A stretch of 64,000 nt of DNA from Glycine soja (lineage: Eukaryota > Streptophyta > Magnoliopsida > Fabales > Fabaceae). The stretch spans positions 11,925,223 through 11,989,222 of the forward strand of contig NC_041012.1 of assembly GCF_004193775.1 (NCBI RefSeq), given 5' to 3'. Under the pieces are notes generated by a model, which was not told the DNA's origin, did no database searches, and saw nothing but the letters and a program-made list of their open reading frames with translations. The position numbers and the translations under genes are program-made. Of this stretch, positions 22,849-34,719 are shown one piece after another. Numbering within the stretch: the stretch's first letter is position 1; each line of letters opens with the position of its first letter.

Positions 22849-23824
22849 TGATGCAAGCTCCATTGGAGCTTGTAGGCCTAGGATCTTCTTCATCAATGGA
22901 TTCCTTTGCTTCTTGGAAGATAAATGGCAGCGGAATGGAGAAGGAAGAGAGAGAGGAGACGCCACTTCAAGGAGAAGATGAGTCTAGAAGAAGCTCACCA
23001 CCATAGGAGGCCATGGATAAGAGCTTGGAGGAAGAAGGAGATGAATGAAGGGAGAGGGAGAGAAGAGCACGAAATTTTGTGCTCAAAAGGAGCTCTGAAA
23101 TCTGAAGTTAATATTCAAATGATCAAAGTTCAAAAAAATACACACACATGACCTCTATTTATAGCCTAAGTGTCACACAAAATTGGAGGGAAATTCAAAT
23201 TTCACTTGAATTTGAAATTGAATTTGTGGAGCCAAACTTTGGAGCCAAAATTTCACTAATTATGATTAGTGAATTTTAGTTATGGTTCAGCCCACTAATC
23301 CAAGATCAATTACAAGATTCTCCACTAAGTGTGCTTAGGTGTCATGAGGCATGAAAAGCATGAAGGACATGCACAAAGTGTGACTATATGATGTGGCAAT
23401 GGGGTGTAGTAAGCAAATGCTCACCTCCCCCTCTAAAATTTAATTGGATTGGGCTTCTACCAATTCAATTAAATTTATTTCCAACCACACACATCAAATA
23501 TCCACTTAGTGCATGTGAAATTACAAAACTACCCCTAATACAAAAACTAGTCTAGGTGCCCAAAAATACAAGGGCTGAAAAATCCTATATTTCTAGGGTA
23601 CCCTACCTACAATATGGAGCCCTATATACAAGGACCAAATATAATGACATCCTAGTCTAATATGTACAAAGATAATTGGACCCAACCTTGGCCCATGGGC
23701 TCAGAAATCTACCCTAAGGTTCATGAGAACCCTAGGGCCTTCTTCAGCAGCTTTAGCCCAATCTTCTTGGAGCCTCTTGCTCATGGTTCTAGTGATTGGT
23801 CCCTTCCTAGGGAGGATTGCATCA
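22849..23824 (-). repeat. 3' LTR of the CRM-like element
   Basis: On the minus strand it starts TGATGCAATCC right after the polypurine tract and ends GCTTGCATCA; the ends form the inverted pair TGATGCAA / TTGCATCA. Length 976 bp. A TATA-like GGCTATAAATAGAGG lies at 23152-23166. It encodes the last 40 residues of the polyprotein. Confidence 0.9.
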
Positions 23825-26800
23825 TCCCCTTCCCCTTGAAGAGGATTTGACCTCAAATCTGTTAGTTCCTCCTCCTCAATATCAGCTCCACCTGCAAAAG
23901 GAGTTAAATCAGAAATGTTAAAAGTGGTGCTGACTCCATACTCTTCTGGGAGGTCCAACCTATAGGCATTGTTATTGATCCTCTCCAAAACCTGAAAAGG
24001 TCCATCCCCTCTAGGGCTAAGCTTGGATTTCCTTTTAGTAGGGAATCTATCCTTCCTAAGATGGAGCCAAACCCAGTCACCCTCATTAAGAACTAGCTCT
24101 TTTCTTCCTCTATTGCCTTTAGTTGAATACACCTTTGTTTGGTTCTCTATTTGGTTCTTAACCCTCTCATGCATCTTCTTTACAAATTCTGACCTAGATT
24201 CCCCTTCTTTATGTATAAAAGAAGTGTCCAGTGGGAGGGGAATGAGGTCTAACGGTGTTAGGGGATTAAACCCATAGACAACCTCAAAAGGGGACTGCTT
24301 GGTGGTTCTATGAACCCCCCTGTTGTAGGCAAATTCTACATGAGGAAGATACTCATCCCAAGACTTATGGTTGCCTTTCAGAAGAGCCCTTAAAAGGGTG
24401 GATAAAGACCTATTCACTACCTCTGTTTGCCCATCAGTTTGTGGATGACAAGTGGTAGAGAAAAGAAGTTTAGTTCCGAACTTAGCCCATAAGGTTTTCC
24501 AGAAGTGGCTAAGGAACTTAGCATCTCTATCTGACACAATGGTCCTAGGCAAACCATGGAGTCTCACAACTTCCCTGAAAAAGAGTTTTGAGATGTGGGA
24601 AGCATCATCCACCTTGTGGCATGGTATAAAGTGTGCCATCTTGCTAAACCTATCCACCACCACAAAGATAGAGTCTACACCTCTTTGGGTTCTAGGAAGC
24701 CCAAGGACAAAGTCCATACTAATGTCTACCCAAGGTGCAGATGGGATGGGTAAGGGTGTGTATAGCCCATGAGGCATCACCCTAGACTTGGTTTGTAAAC
24801 AAGCCACACACCTAGTGCAATGCTTATGGACATCTTTCTTCATATGGGGCCAATAAAACTTTTCTTTGAGTAAGACAAGGGTCTTGTCTATCCCAAAGTG
24901 GCCCATGAGCCCACCCTCATGGCTCTCTTTCACAAGTAATTTCCTAATGGATCCTTGGGGTATGCAAAGCTTTCCCTCTTTGAACAAATACCCCTCAGCC
25001 AAATAGAATCCATCTTGGGCCTTTTTCCCACAACTCTCATAAATGGGAGAGAAATGTTCATCTAAAGCATACAAGTCCCTAATATTATCAAATCCTAAAA
25101 TTTGAGCTCCTAGGGAGCAAAACAATGTGTGTCTCCTAGAGAGGGCATCAGCTACCACATTTGTTTTTCCCTTTTTGTATTTGATAACATATGGAAATTG
25201 CTCTAGGTACTCTACCCATTTTGCATGCCTCTTGTTTAACTTGCTTTGCCCTCTAATGTACTTAAGTGATTGATGATCACTATGAATGACAAATTCCTTG
25301 GAAACAAGGTAATGTTCCCAAGTTTGGAGGGCTCTTATTAAGGCATAAAGCTCTTTATCATAGGTGGGGTAGTTGAGGGTGGCACTATGTAGTTTTTCAC
25401 TAAAATAAGCAATAGGGTGCCCACCTTGTAACAATACAGCTCCAACTCCCACTCCAGAGGCATCACATTCTAGCTCAAAAGTTTTAGAAAAGTCAGGAAG
25501 AGCTAGAACAGGTGCCTTAGTAAGATTTTCTTTGAGCAAAGCAAAGGCTTGCTCTTGTTTTTCACCCCAGGTAAATGCCACATTCTTCTTCACCAGCTCA
25601 TTGAGAGGTGATGCAATTGTAGAGAAATTAGGAACGAACCTTCTATAGAAGCTTGCTAACCCATGGAAGCTCCTAATATCTCCCACACTTTTTGGGGTGG
25701 GCCATTCTTGGATGGCCTTGATTTTCTCAGGGTCCACTTGGACCCCATTTCTACCAACTACAAAACCTAAGAAAACTATATTATCTACACAAAAGGTACA
25801 CTTCTCTATATTTGCATAGAGGGTGTTTTTCCTAAGGACTGAAAGAACTTGTCTGAGATGTCCTAAGTGATCATCTAGGCTCCTACTATACACTAAAATA
25901 TCATCAAAATAAACAACTACAAATCTACCTATGAAATCCCTTAAGACATGATGCATAAGCCTCATAAAGGTGCTTGGTGCATTAGTGAGCCCAAAAGGCA
26001 TCACTAGCCATTCATACAAACCAAACTTGGTCTTGAAAGCAGTTTTCCACTCATCACCCTTTTTCATCCTGATTTGGTGATAACCACTTTTAAGATCAAT
26101 TTTTGAAAAGATATTGGCACCATGCAACTCATCAAGCAGATCATCAAGTATAGGAATGGGGTGCCTATACTTTACAGTGATGTTGTTGATGGCCCTGCAA
26201 TCTGTACACATTCTCCACGTACCATCCTTTTTGGGCACCAACAACACTGGCACAGCACATGGGCTTAGGCTCTCTTGGACCCAGCCCTTCTCCAACAATT
26301 CTTTAACCTGAGACTCTATCTCCTTAGTCTCCTGAGGGTTAGTCCTATAGGCTGGCCTATTAGGAAGGCTTGCTCCTGGGACTAAATCTATTTGGTGTTC
26401 TATTCCCCTTAAAGGAGGTAGCCCAGGGGGTATCTCTTTGGGAAATATATCACCAAATTCATGTAAGAGTTCTTGGACCTTTGGGGGTAAGGTCTCAAAT
26501 GTAGGAATTGTGGCAGTGCTAAGGGATGTTTCCCTTGATAGGAGAAGGTAGAAAGATTGTTTAAGAAGGAGTGCTCTTTTAATATCACCTTTTGTTGCAA
26601 AATGATTTTCCTTCTTAACAATCTTCTTGGAGGAATCCTTTCCCTCTTTTTCCTTCCCCCTGGCCTTTGAAGACAAGACCTTACTATCCTTCTTTTTCTT
26701 TTGTTTTTCTAATTTTTCTTCCTCATCCCTCTTATCTTTCATAGTTAGTTGATCTTTGGCCACCTGTGAAGGTGTTTGAGGATGCAACACAAATTTAGTG

Positions 26801-28506
26801 CCAAGATGGGTGAGGCTAATCTCATTAGTTAGGCCATTATAAATTATCTTCCTATCAAATTGCCACGGCCTTCCTAAAAGAATATGTCCTGCCTCCATGG
26901 GAACTATATCACAATTAACTTCATCCTTATATGTCCCAATGGAGAAAGGTACCTTCACTTGTTGGTTAACTATCATTTCCCCTTGCTCATTGAGCCATTG
27001 AAGTTTATAAGGTTTTGGGTGGGGAATGATAGTGAGGTTCAACTTGGAAACTAATCTTGTGCTACAATAATTGCAACAAGATCCACTATCCACAATGAGA
27101 GAACAAGTTTTATCTAAAATTTTGCATCTTGTATGAAAGATGTTCTCTCTTTGGGATTGAGATAAATCACAAGATTGACCTCCAAGGAGCCTTCTAACCA
27201 TTAAGAGGTCACCTTCTTCATGAGGGTAGACTTCCTCACTAGACTCTTCACCCCTTACTTCATCTTCACTTCCACTAGAGGAAGGGCAAGAAGTAGTCTC
27301 CTCTTGACTACTATAAATGTCTTGACCCCTCATGATCATGGTTTTCTTTGTGGGGCATTGAGAGGCAATGTGACCTCTCCTAAGACATTTGAAGCATTTA
27401 ATGTTGCTAGTCCTTTCTTGGGAACTAGTCTTAGGGGTGTATTTCTCTATGGTCTTACCCTTATCTTCCTTGGGTTTTGAAGGTGCAGCCCCTAAAATTC
27501 CATGGGCTTGGTCCTTCCTTGGATAAGAGTGAGAGCCATAAGATTTTGAAGAAGGCTTTCTTTTAAGTTGTTGCTCCACTCTTATACAAAGTTGGACTAG
27601 CTCATCTAGGTCCCTATATGGAAGGAGTTCAACCTTGTCCCTCACTTCCATATTGAGCCCACTAAGGAACCTAGCTATTCTTGTTCTTTCCCCCTCCCTA
27701 AGTCCAGCTCTTAAAAGGAGTAGTTCCATTTGTTGTCTATATTCTTCAACACTCATACTCCCTTGTCTAAGCCTTTGGAGCTTGTCCATAAGCTCCCTTT
27801 CATAGTAGGAGGGAATGTGTCTCTTCCTAAGGGCACTCTTAAGATCATTCCAATACTCTACTGGAGGATCCTCATGAATCCTTCGTTCTTTAACAAGGGA
27901 AGTCCACCAATAGAGGGCATACCCTTGAAAGCTAAGGGTAGCCAATGGAACTTTTCTCTCTTCGCTAATATGATGGCAAGCAAAGAGTTGTTCAACCTTC
28001 ATTTCCCAATCTAAGTAGGCCTCAACATTATCTTTTCCGTGGAAATATGGGAGGCTAATGTTAACCTCTTGAGGCCTTCTATCCTTTTCTCTTCTTTGGG
28101 AGTGATGTTTAGTATGTGAACTATGACGCCCTCTATAATAGTCGCTAAGTTCTTCACTTAAACTCTTGCAAGAGTCATGACTACTATAGGAGGCATGTTT
28201 TTCTCTTTTCATTTCTTTCATTATTTTTCTTCTTTCTTCCTCTCTTATTTTCTCTCTTTCATCTTGACTTATTTCTTCCACTCTTTTTTTACCTTTTTCT
28301 TTTCTCTCTTGTTTTTCTTTCCACAACTTAAGGGATCTCAACTCATCTAATATCTTATACAAGGGGTCCTTAGGAGTAGAACCCTCACCATTAACACTAG
28401 ATGAAGAATGAAGACTCATGTTGGTTCCTAAGTTATGGTTCTTTCTTGTTGGGGGTTTGAAAAAAAGGTAAAAGAAACTATGGTTGAAACTAGCCAAAAT
28501 AAACAC
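23701..28506 (-). CDS. Gag-Pol polyprotein of the CRM-like retrotransposon
   Basis: One uninterrupted 1601-codon frame. The likely start is Met30 (28419), since residues 1-29 look like leader. Order of domains: a charged N-terminus with coiled-coil tendency (50-110); gag core (150-315) with YFHGKDN and [10 protein letters not shown]; a CCHC zinc knuckle at 371-384 ([14 protein letters not shown]); protease with DSG at 473-475; reverse transcriptase about 690-900 with YFDD at 866-869; RNase H about 1008-1124 with DAS at 1015 and the ADALSRR end; integrase with a zinc-binding region (His 1196 and 1203, Cys 1233 and 1236), catalytic Asp1265, Asp1326 and Glu1362 (D-x35-E), and GPF at 1502-1504. 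No chromodomain follows. Residues 1562-1601 are coded by the 3' LTR. All catalytic residues I can check are intact, so it may encode active enzymes. It would replicate the element through an RNA intermediate in cytoplasmic particles. Confidence 0.92.
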   Translation of the reverse strand: MFILASFNHSFFYLFFKPPTRKNHNLGTNMSLHSSSSVNGEGSTPKDPLYKILDELRSLKLWKEKQERKEKGKKRVEEISQDEREKIREEERRKIMKEMKREKHASYSSHDSCKSLSEELSDYYRGRHSSHTKHHSQRREKDRRPQEVNISLPYFHGKDNVEAYLDWEMKVEQLFACHHISEERKVPLATLSFQGYALYWWTSLVKERRIHEDPPVEYWNDLKSALRKRHIPSYYERELMDKLQRLRQGSMSVEEYRQQMELLLLRAGLREGERTRIARFLSGLNMEVRDKVELLPYRDLDELVQLCIRVEQQLKRKPSSKSYGSHSYPRKDQAHGILGAAPSKPKEDKGKTIEKYTPKTSSQERTSNIKCFKCLRRGHIASQCPTKKTMIMRGQDIYSSQEETTSCPSSSGSEDEVRGEESSEEVYPHEEGDLLMVRRLLGGQSCDLSQSQRENIFHTRCKILDKTCSLIVDSGSCCNYCSTRLVSKLNLTIIPHPKPYKLQWLNEQGEMIVNQQVKVPFSIGTYKDEVNCDIVPMEAGHILLGRPWQFDRKIIYNGLTNEISLTHLGTKFVLHPQTPSQVAKDQLTMKDKRDEEEKLEKQKKKKDSKVLSSKARGKEKEGKDSSKKIVKKENHFATKGDIKRALLLKQSFYLLLSRETSLSTATIPTFETLPPKVQELLHEFGDIFPKEIPPGLPPLRGIEHQIDLVPGASLPNRPAYRTNPQETKEIESQVKELLEKGWVQESLSPCAVPVLLVPKKDGTWRMCTDCRAINNITVKYRHPIPILDDLLDELHGANIFSKIDLKSGYHQIRMKKGDEWKTAFKTKFGLYEWLVMPFGLTNAPSTFMRLMHHVLRDFIGRFVVVYFDDILVYSRSLDDHLGHLRQVLSVLRKNTLYANIEKCTFCVDNIVFLGFVVGRNGVQVDPEKIKAIQEWPTPKSVGDIRSFHGLASFYRRFVPNFSTIASPLNELVKKNVAFTWGEKQEQAFALLKENLTKAPVLALPDFSKTFELECDASGVGVGAVLLQGGHPIAYFSEKLHSATLNYPTYDKELYALIRALQTWEHYLVSKEFVIHSDHQSLKYIRGQSKLNKRHAKWVEYLEQFPYVIKYKKGKTNVVADALSRRHTLFCSLGAQILGFDNIRDLYALDEHFSPIYESCGKKAQDGFYLAEGYLFKEGKLCIPQGSIRKLLVKESHEGGLMGHFGIDKTLVLLKEKFYWPHMKKDVHKHCTRCVACLQTKSRVMPHGLYTPLPIPSAPWVDISMDFVLGLPRTQRGVDSIFVVVDRFSKMAHFIPCHKVDDASHISKLFFREVVRLHGLPRTIVSDRDAKFLSHFWKTLWAKFGTKLLFSTTCHPQTDGQTEVVNRSLSTLLRALLKGNHKSWDEYLPHVEFAYNRGVHRTTKQSPFEVVYGFNPLTPLDLIPLPLDTSFIHKEGESRSEFVKKMHERVKNQIENQTKVYSTKGNRGRKELVLNEGDWVWLHLRKDRFPTKRKSKLSPRGDGPFQVLERINNNAYRLDLPEEYGVSTTFNISDLTPFAGGADIEEEELTDLRSNPLQGEGDDAILPRKGPITRTMSKRLQEDWAKAAEEGPRVLMNLRVDF
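23825..23837 (-). promoter_or_regulatory. Polypurine tract
   Basis: AAGGGGAAGGGGA on the minus strand, abutting the TG of the 3' LTR. Known role: primer for plus-strand DNA synthesis. Unusually it lies inside the coding frame (about residues 1557-1561). Confidence 0.85.
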
Positions 28507-30327
28507 TAAAAAAGGTGTGAAAGATAAGGTAAAAACTAATTGGTAAAAGGCAAGCTATCTAGGCGGTTTGACAATGAAGGGTAGAGGAAATAAGCTATGA
28601 AAATAAGCAAGAAATTAAAGTGCAAGAAATGCAAACTAGGCGGATCCTAAGAGTGTTTGGATGACCTCATTTAAGGTTCCCAACAAAACACTCACTATCC
28701 TAAGGGAAAATTGCCTAAAACTATTACACACAAATGGAAGTAGGGTGGCCTATTGGAGGCTCCCAACTTACTTCCAATGAAAGGCCTTTTTGTTACAAAA
28801 TTTGAAAGCAAAACAAATTACCAATTACAAAATTACAAAAAAAAAGTCCTCAATTGTGGTGGCTATTCTCTCTTTAGTATTTCACTCAATTTGGAGTGCT
28901 TCTTAGTCCAATAGCTCTTTAGGTGGTTGGCCCCTTGCTTCTTGACTCAAATTCTTCAAGATATGGCACCAATCCTCCTTTCCAATTCCCTATATGGCAA
29001 CTCACAAGCAAGGAAACAAAGAGACAAGCAATAACCAAAGACAAAAAATGAAATGAGAGCTAAACCAATAGAGTTTTAACAAGACAAATTTCCAAGGATT
29101 ATTTAACAATTAAAGCAATGAAAAGCACAAAAAAGCAAGCTAGGACTCAAAGAGAAACCTAGAATGGCTCTAGAGTAGTGTAGAAAAACTCTAAAAAAAA
29201 AAAACTCAAGAAACCTCTAGTTTTGGCACTTGTTTTCACAATAATTTTCAATTGAAATTTCAGAACTAGGATTGGTATAAAATAGGCACCAATTATAGAA
29301 CAAATTTTGAGCCAAAACAACAAGCACACTTTCCTTTCACTTTTCTTTTTTTTTTTCTGGACACTGATTTTTCTGCCAACTTGTGAGATTTTTATTATTT
29401 TTTCCTTTAATCCAAATCGCTTTGTTCTTTTTTTATAATTTTGGTCCAGATGTCTAAAAAATTCAGTAAAAGTTTCAGCTCAAAAAACGTAGTGACCAAT
29501 TCCCAGTAATTTATACAAGTTTGTATGTTCAAGCTGCCAGCACCAGCGATTTCAGCCTAGAAATCAAGAGTAGTGTTTATGTTGCTTAAGGCTTGGATAG
29601 TTACAATTTGTGTTTGCTTATGCTCAATTATCTTGAATAACACAATTAAAGAGAGCTTAAGACTTATTTTGATTCACAAATCCAGCCACAACTCAGCACC
29701 ACAACTCAACTTCATCATAGGCATCATGTAGGAAACTTAGAAAGCAAAAAAAAAGTTCAAGAACAAGACTACTTCTAGGAATTGATTTAGAACATGTTAT
29801 GAACTAAATAACATGCATGAATTAGACTCAAAATTCAAAAGATAGGCTAAGAATGAGAAGAATACATGAACAAATGTATCTAGAATTCAATAAAAAAATA
29901 AAAATTCAACACAAACTTAGAGCATAATGTGACAATTACTATGACTAAACATGACTCTAAGACAACATGGATTAAGTGATTTACACTTAGATTTTTGTGT
30001 TTTTTTTTTTCTAATCAATATTTTGGAACAAAATTTAGATCTAAAGGTTCAGCACAAGAATATTATGAATGAAAATTGATAGAACCTAAAATCAACACAA
30101 AAACAAGATTCAAGAGTAGATCTACAAAATTTGAACCATAGAAATGCAAGAACAAGTGTAGATCTAAGATTTAATCGGTTTATTTTTTTTTGAATCTACT
30201 CTAAACAGCACAAAACCACAAGACAATGGAGGATATACATGGAGAATAAGATGAAAAACAAGGAATTAAAGAGAATTCACCGAACAAAAAGATAGAGGAA
30301 GCAAAAGAACATCACCTAGATGAAAAT
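28507..30327 (-). other. 5' untranslated leader of the CRM-like element
   Basis: About 1.8 kb between the primer-binding site and the gag start. No frame of note on the minus strand. A-rich on the plus strand and so T-rich in the transcript, with scattered poly-T runs. It presumably carries packaging and dimerisation signals, which I cannot identify by sequence. Confidence 0.6.
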
Positions 30328-30340
30328 GCTCTTGATACCA
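30328..30340 (-). promoter_or_regulatory. Primer-binding site (initiator Met tRNA type)
   Basis: On the minus strand TGGTATCAAGAGC, two bases inside the 5' LTR. It matches the common plant initiator-tRNA-Met site TGGTATCAGAGC with one extra A. Confidence 0.75.
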
Positions 30341-30342
30341 CA

Positions 30343-31290
30343 TGATGCAAGCTCCATTGGAGCTTGTAGGCCTAGGATCTTCTTCATCAATGGATTCCTT
30401 TGCTTCTTGGAAGATAAATGGCAGCGGAATGGAGAAGGAAGAGAGAGAGGAGACGCCACTTCAAGGAGAAGATGAGTCTAGAAGAAGCTCACCACCATAG
30501 GAGGCCATGGATAAGAGCTTGGAGGAAGAAGGAGATGAATGAAGGGAGAGGGAGAGAAGAGCACGAAATTTTGTGCTCAAAAGGAGCTCTGAAATCTGAA
30601 GTTAATATTCAAATGATCAAAGTTCAAAAAAATACACACACATGACCTCTATTTATAGCCTAAGTGTCACACAAAATTGGAGGGAAATTCAAATTTCACT
30701 TGAATTTGAAATTGAATTTGTGGAGCCAAACTTTGGAGCCAAAATTTCACTAATTATGATTAGTGAATTTTAGTTATGGTTCAGCCCACTAATCCAAGAT
30801 CAATTACAAGATTCTCCACTAAGTGTGCTTAGGTGTCATGAGGCATGAAAAGCATGAAGGACATGCACAAAGTGTGACTATATGATGTGGCAATGGGGTG
30901 TAGTAAGCAAATGCTCACCTCCCCCTCTAAAATTTAATTGGATTGGGCTTCTACCAATTCAATTAAATTTATTTCCAACCACACACATCAAATATCCACT
31001 TAGTGCATGTGAAATTACAAAACTACCCCTAATACAAAAACTAGTCTAGGTGCCCAAAAATACAAGGGCTGAAAAATCCTATATTTCTAGGGTACCCTAC
31101 CTACAATATGGAGCCCTATATACAAGGACCAAATATAATGACATCCTAGTCTAATATGTACAAAGATAATTGGACCCAACCTTGGCCCATGGGCTCAGAA
31201 ATCTACCCTAAGGTTCATGAGAACCCTAGGGCCTTCTTCAGCAGCTCTAGCCCAATCTTCTTGGAGCCTCTTGCTCATGGTTCTAGTGAT
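30343..31290 (-). repeat. 5' LTR of the CRM-like element, outer 28 nt missing
   Basis: 948 bp, colinear with 22849-23796 without gaps and with one difference (31247). It lacks the 28 nt that correspond to 23797-23824, including the terminal TGATGCAA. The flank starts AGCCTTTGTCTAAG, continuing LINE-2. Confidence 0.88.
30646..30660 (-). promoter_or_regulatory. LTR promoter TATA box
   Basis: GGCTATAAATAGAGG on the minus strand of the 5' LTR, about 300 nt from its inner end, well placed to drive transcription of the polyprotein RNA. The same motif exists in the 3' LTR. Confidence 0.6.
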
Positions 31291-32299
31291 AGCCTTTGTC
31301 TAAGAGAATGAAGAAAATTCAGATTTGTTGAGATTTATCAATTGGCCAAATGCTTTGCCATAAGTGTCAAGTATGGCCTTCAAATTTTCTACTTCCATGT
31401 CTTAAATCCTACAAAACAAAAAACAATTTTTTTTTAGCAAAACCCATTTTGGCCATGACTGCTAGGAGGTAGTACCTCTAGACTCCATCAAAGACATTAT
31501 TGATGTCAATCTTAAAGGCTAGTTCACCCCTTTTGCCTCTTGTCTTGCATTTTATGTGATGTTTGATTTCATATGCATCATAACGTTGTCAAGGATTGAA
31601 CATTCTTCAATAAAATTTTATTGGGCGGGGGAGATGCATTTTGGAAGGAGGAGTTTGAGGCGATTGGCACGGGTTTTGGATATAATTTTGTAGATCACAT
31701 TGCATAGGGAGATGGGTTTGTAGTCTTTCATGGTTTTTGGTATAAGGGCTATAGAGGTTTCGTTTATTTGTTTGGGTAGATGGCCAGTTTCTAGTCAGTG
31801 ATTTACATAGGAAAAATCTCAGGTCCACAGAAGTGCCAAAATTGTTTATAGGCTAAAATATGTTTTTCGTCCCTATAAGCATCTAAACATTCGGAATTCA
31901 TCCTTGCAAAATTTTTTAGTATTTTTTTTGTCCTTGCAAAATGTAAATGTGTGACATTTTAGCTTAGAGTTGGATTCAAAAGATCCAATCCTTCGTGTCA
32001 ATGTCAGCGGGTCGACATGTCAAGTTCTAGTTGACATGTGGCAAGGACCTGATATTAACACGAAGGATTAGATATCCTAAATCCAACTCCAAGTCAAAAT
32101 ATCAAATATTTTCATTTTGTAAGGATGAAAAACATACTCAAAATTTTGTAGAGATAGATTTCAAACATTTCGATATTTATAGGGATGAAAAACATATTTT
32201 AGCCTTATTTATAAAAAGCAGGATTGAGGCCATCTAGTCCATGTTATTTATTAGAATCCATCTCAAAAAGGGTTGCTTTGAATTCCAATATAGAGAAGG
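31291..32299 (-). pseudogene. LINE-2 reverse transcriptase segment, split by a MITE
   Basis: From 32299 the minus strand reads FEMDSNK and HGLDGLNPAFYK, breaks at the MITE, resumes with QFWHFCGPEIF, then [36 protein letters not shown] (palm motif A) and MGFA. It then jumps to VENLKAILDTYGKAFGQLINLNKS, which normally follows the catalytic DD box by some 40 residues or more. The region with the GLRQGDPLSP-type motif and the DD box is therefore deleted. Several in-frame stops. Confidence 0.75.
31851..32204. mobile_element. Mutator-type MITE inside LINE-2
   Basis: 354 bp with inverted ends: GGCTAAAATATGTTTTTCGT on the left, GGCTAAAATATGTTTTTCAT read inward from the right, and similarity extending about 80 bp inward. 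Flanked by 9-bp repeats TTGTTTATA and TTATTTATA (8 of 9). The LINE coding frame resumes across it. No coding capacity. Confidence 0.85.
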
Positions 32300-33315
32300 T
32301 GTGAATGTATGTATACATGATTTTGATGATGTCAAAGAAGAATCTAACAAAGCTGCTTCAAAAGATAAGCATTTGCTTCAAGAATAATTCAAGATTGCTT
32401 CAACAAACAAAGCCTTGTTTCAAGATTCACTAAAGACCAAGCCTTGCCTTAAAACAAAGTGCTTTCAAGACATGCAAGGCTCTGGTAATCGATTACCAGG
32501 AAGTGTAATCGATTACCAGAAGACAGGGTTGAGAAATAGCTATTGAAAAAGGTTTTGATTTGAATTTTCAACATGTAATCGATTACCATATATGTTTGTA
32601 ATCGATTACCAGCAACGAAACTTTGGAAATTCAAATTCAAAAGTCATAACCCTTCAAATTATAATTGTGTAATCGATTACACAAACATTGTAATCGATTA
32701 CCAGTGGAAAGTTTTCAGAAAATCTGCCAACAGTCACATCTTTTCATTAGATTTGTGAATGGCCATCAAAGGCCTATAAATAGGTGACTTGGACACGAAT
32801 TTTATGAGAGAGTTTTGATTGATCAAAATTTTTTATCCTCTCAAAAGATTGAGAGATTTTTTGCTTGGCAAAAATGTCTTATCCTCTCAAAAGACAATGA
32901 GAGAGATTCCAAAAGAACTTCATTGTCAAATGCTCTCTCAAAAGAAATTATTGGCCAAACACTTGCAAAATCTATAAGGATTCTTACATGATCTTCATTG
33001 TAATATTCTTCTCTTGAAGAGAGAATTCTTCTTCCATTCTTATTATTCAATGAGATTGGCTAAGAGACTGTGAGTCTCTTGTTGTAAAGCATCTGAACAC
33101 AAGGGATGGGTTGTCCCTGCGTGGTTCAGACTTTGTAAAGGATTTTACAAAGATAGTGGAAATCTCAACTGGGTTGCTTGAGTACTGGATGTAGGCACGG
33201 GAAGTGGCCGAACCAGTATAAAATTGTGTTTGCATTCTCTCTTCCCTTATCTTATTTATTTTGTTGCAATCAATTGTGTCTTGCATGTTTAAAGAACATT
33301 GTTAAATTGATAACA
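32300..33315 (+). mobile_element. Solo LTR of 1016 bp (copia-like)
   Basis: Begins TGTGAATGTATG and ends TTGATAACA, with flanking 5-mers GAAGG (32295-32299) and GAAGT (33316-33320), four of five identical. LINE-2 sequence resumes on both sides. It has the layout of a promoter-bearing LTR: a TATA box CCTATAAATAGG at 32773-32784, an AG- and CT-rich leader after it, and six palindromes upstream. No internal retroelement region remains. Copia assignment rests on the general style of the 3' part and is tentative. Confidence 0.75.
32484..32701. promoter_or_regulatory. Cluster of six GTAATCGATTAC palindromes
   Basis: Copies at 32485, 32505, 32575, 32598, 32669 and 32690, all upstream of the TATA box at 32773. 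The 12-bp core is a perfect palindrome in most copies. It could be a binding site for a homodimeric factor, for example of the homeodomain class that favours ATCGAT- or ATTA-type cores; this is inference. Confidence 0.6.
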
Positions 33316-33320
33316 GAAGT

Positions 33321-34640
33321 AAAATCAACAACATCATTACAATAAATATTTTCAAAGTAGTGTTTTGCAACATTGCTAATTTGTTTGTGGTTGTTAAAAA
33401 GATTACCATTGCCACTCGTAATGGTTGAGATAGTATTCATCTTTTTCCTGGTTGTGGCAAAAAAGTGAAAAAAAAATCTAGAGTTAATATCACCATGTTT
33501 TAGCCAATGAACCTTTGCTCTTTGCTTCCGATGCGCCTCCTCTTAAGCAATTAAATTTCTATGCTTTTCACACATAGCTTCATGTTGCTGGACAAAATTC
33601 TCATCATTGAATTCACAAATCCATTCAAGTTCCTTACGACATTTTTCAATTTCTTCCTTGTACTCATTTCAAAGATCTTTTCCCCATTGGTGCATCTCTT
33701 TCGTACAGCTTCTTATCTTGGAGATAAGATCAGAATTTGGGGGAGCATTCCAACCATGCTCAATGAGTGTGGAAAGATCCGAGTTCTCAAAATGGAAGCG
33801 CTTTCTGAAAGTTTTGTTTAAGCAACCGTTACGAGTAGTCAGACTTGGTGGAAATGGCATTAACGAGGCAAAAGTTTGGGAACTTATCAAACCATTCAAT
33901 ATTTGTTGGAGCGCTATCAATTGTTTCCTCAACACCATTTGGCTTGCCTTTTCTTCTAGTCCAAGTGTATTTGTAGCCTTCCATTGGATCATCATGAAGG
34001 TTACAATCTGAGACAACCTCTTTGAAACCTTGTATAAGCCAGTTTGGCTAGTCATGGATACCACAATTATCATCTTGTGAAAAGATGTCGTTGAAGTAAC
34101 CAAAGATGCACTAGGGGGGAGGAGAAAGGCTTGAAATGTGCCTTAGAATGTCCTAAGAATCTCACCTTTTGTGTCTGTCTTGGATACCATAGATACCTAT
34201 GAGATGCTAAGTTGGTTCTCCAATCTTATGGATTTCAGTGTCAATAAAATTTGTAGAGAAGCTTTTGATATTACATAGGGTTGCCTCTAGAGGATAGCAA
34301 GGCCACCACTTCTGCCTCTAGGGTTAACAAAACAACCATCAAAGAGGATGAGGTTTTTTTGTTTCCTCAATGTGGTGGGGAACTAGAGTTTCAAAAAAGA
34401 AAATTATGTCTAAATGGTGGGTTCTAACAAGGTCATGGATGGACTGAATTGCACTCGGGCTACTTAGACCCCAACAATTCCAACTGAGGAAACTCATTGG
34501 CCCTAACAGACCTTTTTGCCAGGGCCCGCTATTAAAAAGGTGTTTTGTTTGAGAGGTTGGGATGGTTGTGGGGTTAAGGTATGGATATAAATGCTTAAGT
34601 GTATGGTGTTGTAGGGTTTGGATGGGTGAGGTCAACATGT
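33321..34640 (-). pseudogene. LINE-2 endonuclease and linker segment
   Basis: At 34504 the minus strand starts MSFLSWNCWGL, then DLVRTHHLDIIFFFETL: the N-terminus of an AP-type endonuclease with the Asn and Glu metal-site residues in place. The middle is decayed. At 33669-34103 shifted frames give a TWTRRKGKPNG-like piece and a region like the linker between endonuclease and RT. The segment near 33321-33420 reads ISNVAKHYF, the approach to RT. Many frameshifts. Confidence 0.65.
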
Positions 34641-34719
34641 TTAGATTGGGGGATGTGGCTAAGGAGAGAGATAGTGGTGTGGTAGATGGGATAGGGGTAT
34701 TAACGTGGGCATTTAGTGG

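Larger units (their letters stand above)
22849..31290 (-). mobile_element. Full-length CRM-like Ty3/gypsy retrotransposon
   Basis: Two LTRs (22849-23824 and 30343-31290) bracket a primer-binding site, one intact gag-pol frame and a polypurine tract, all on the minus strand. The LTRs are identical at all but one aligned position (23753 T against 31247 C) by direct reading, so insertion was recent. It sits inside LINE-2. The outer end of the 5' LTR lacks 28 nt, and the flanking duplication is 8 bp or more (AGCCTTTG) rather than 5. Absence of a chromodomain, a GPF module and a pol frame running into the 3' LTR point to the CRM clade; placement needs a phylogeny. Confidence 0.9.

Noticed and set aside
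22712..23151. Plus-strand frames in the LTR (also 30418-30645, identical)
   Set aside because: They lie in the LTR of the CRM-like element, are antisense to its transcript and repeat in both LTRs.
33561..34011. Plus-strand frames of 86 and 134 codons
   Set aside because: Antisense to the LINE-2 endonuclease/linker, whose LINE motifs read on the minus strand.
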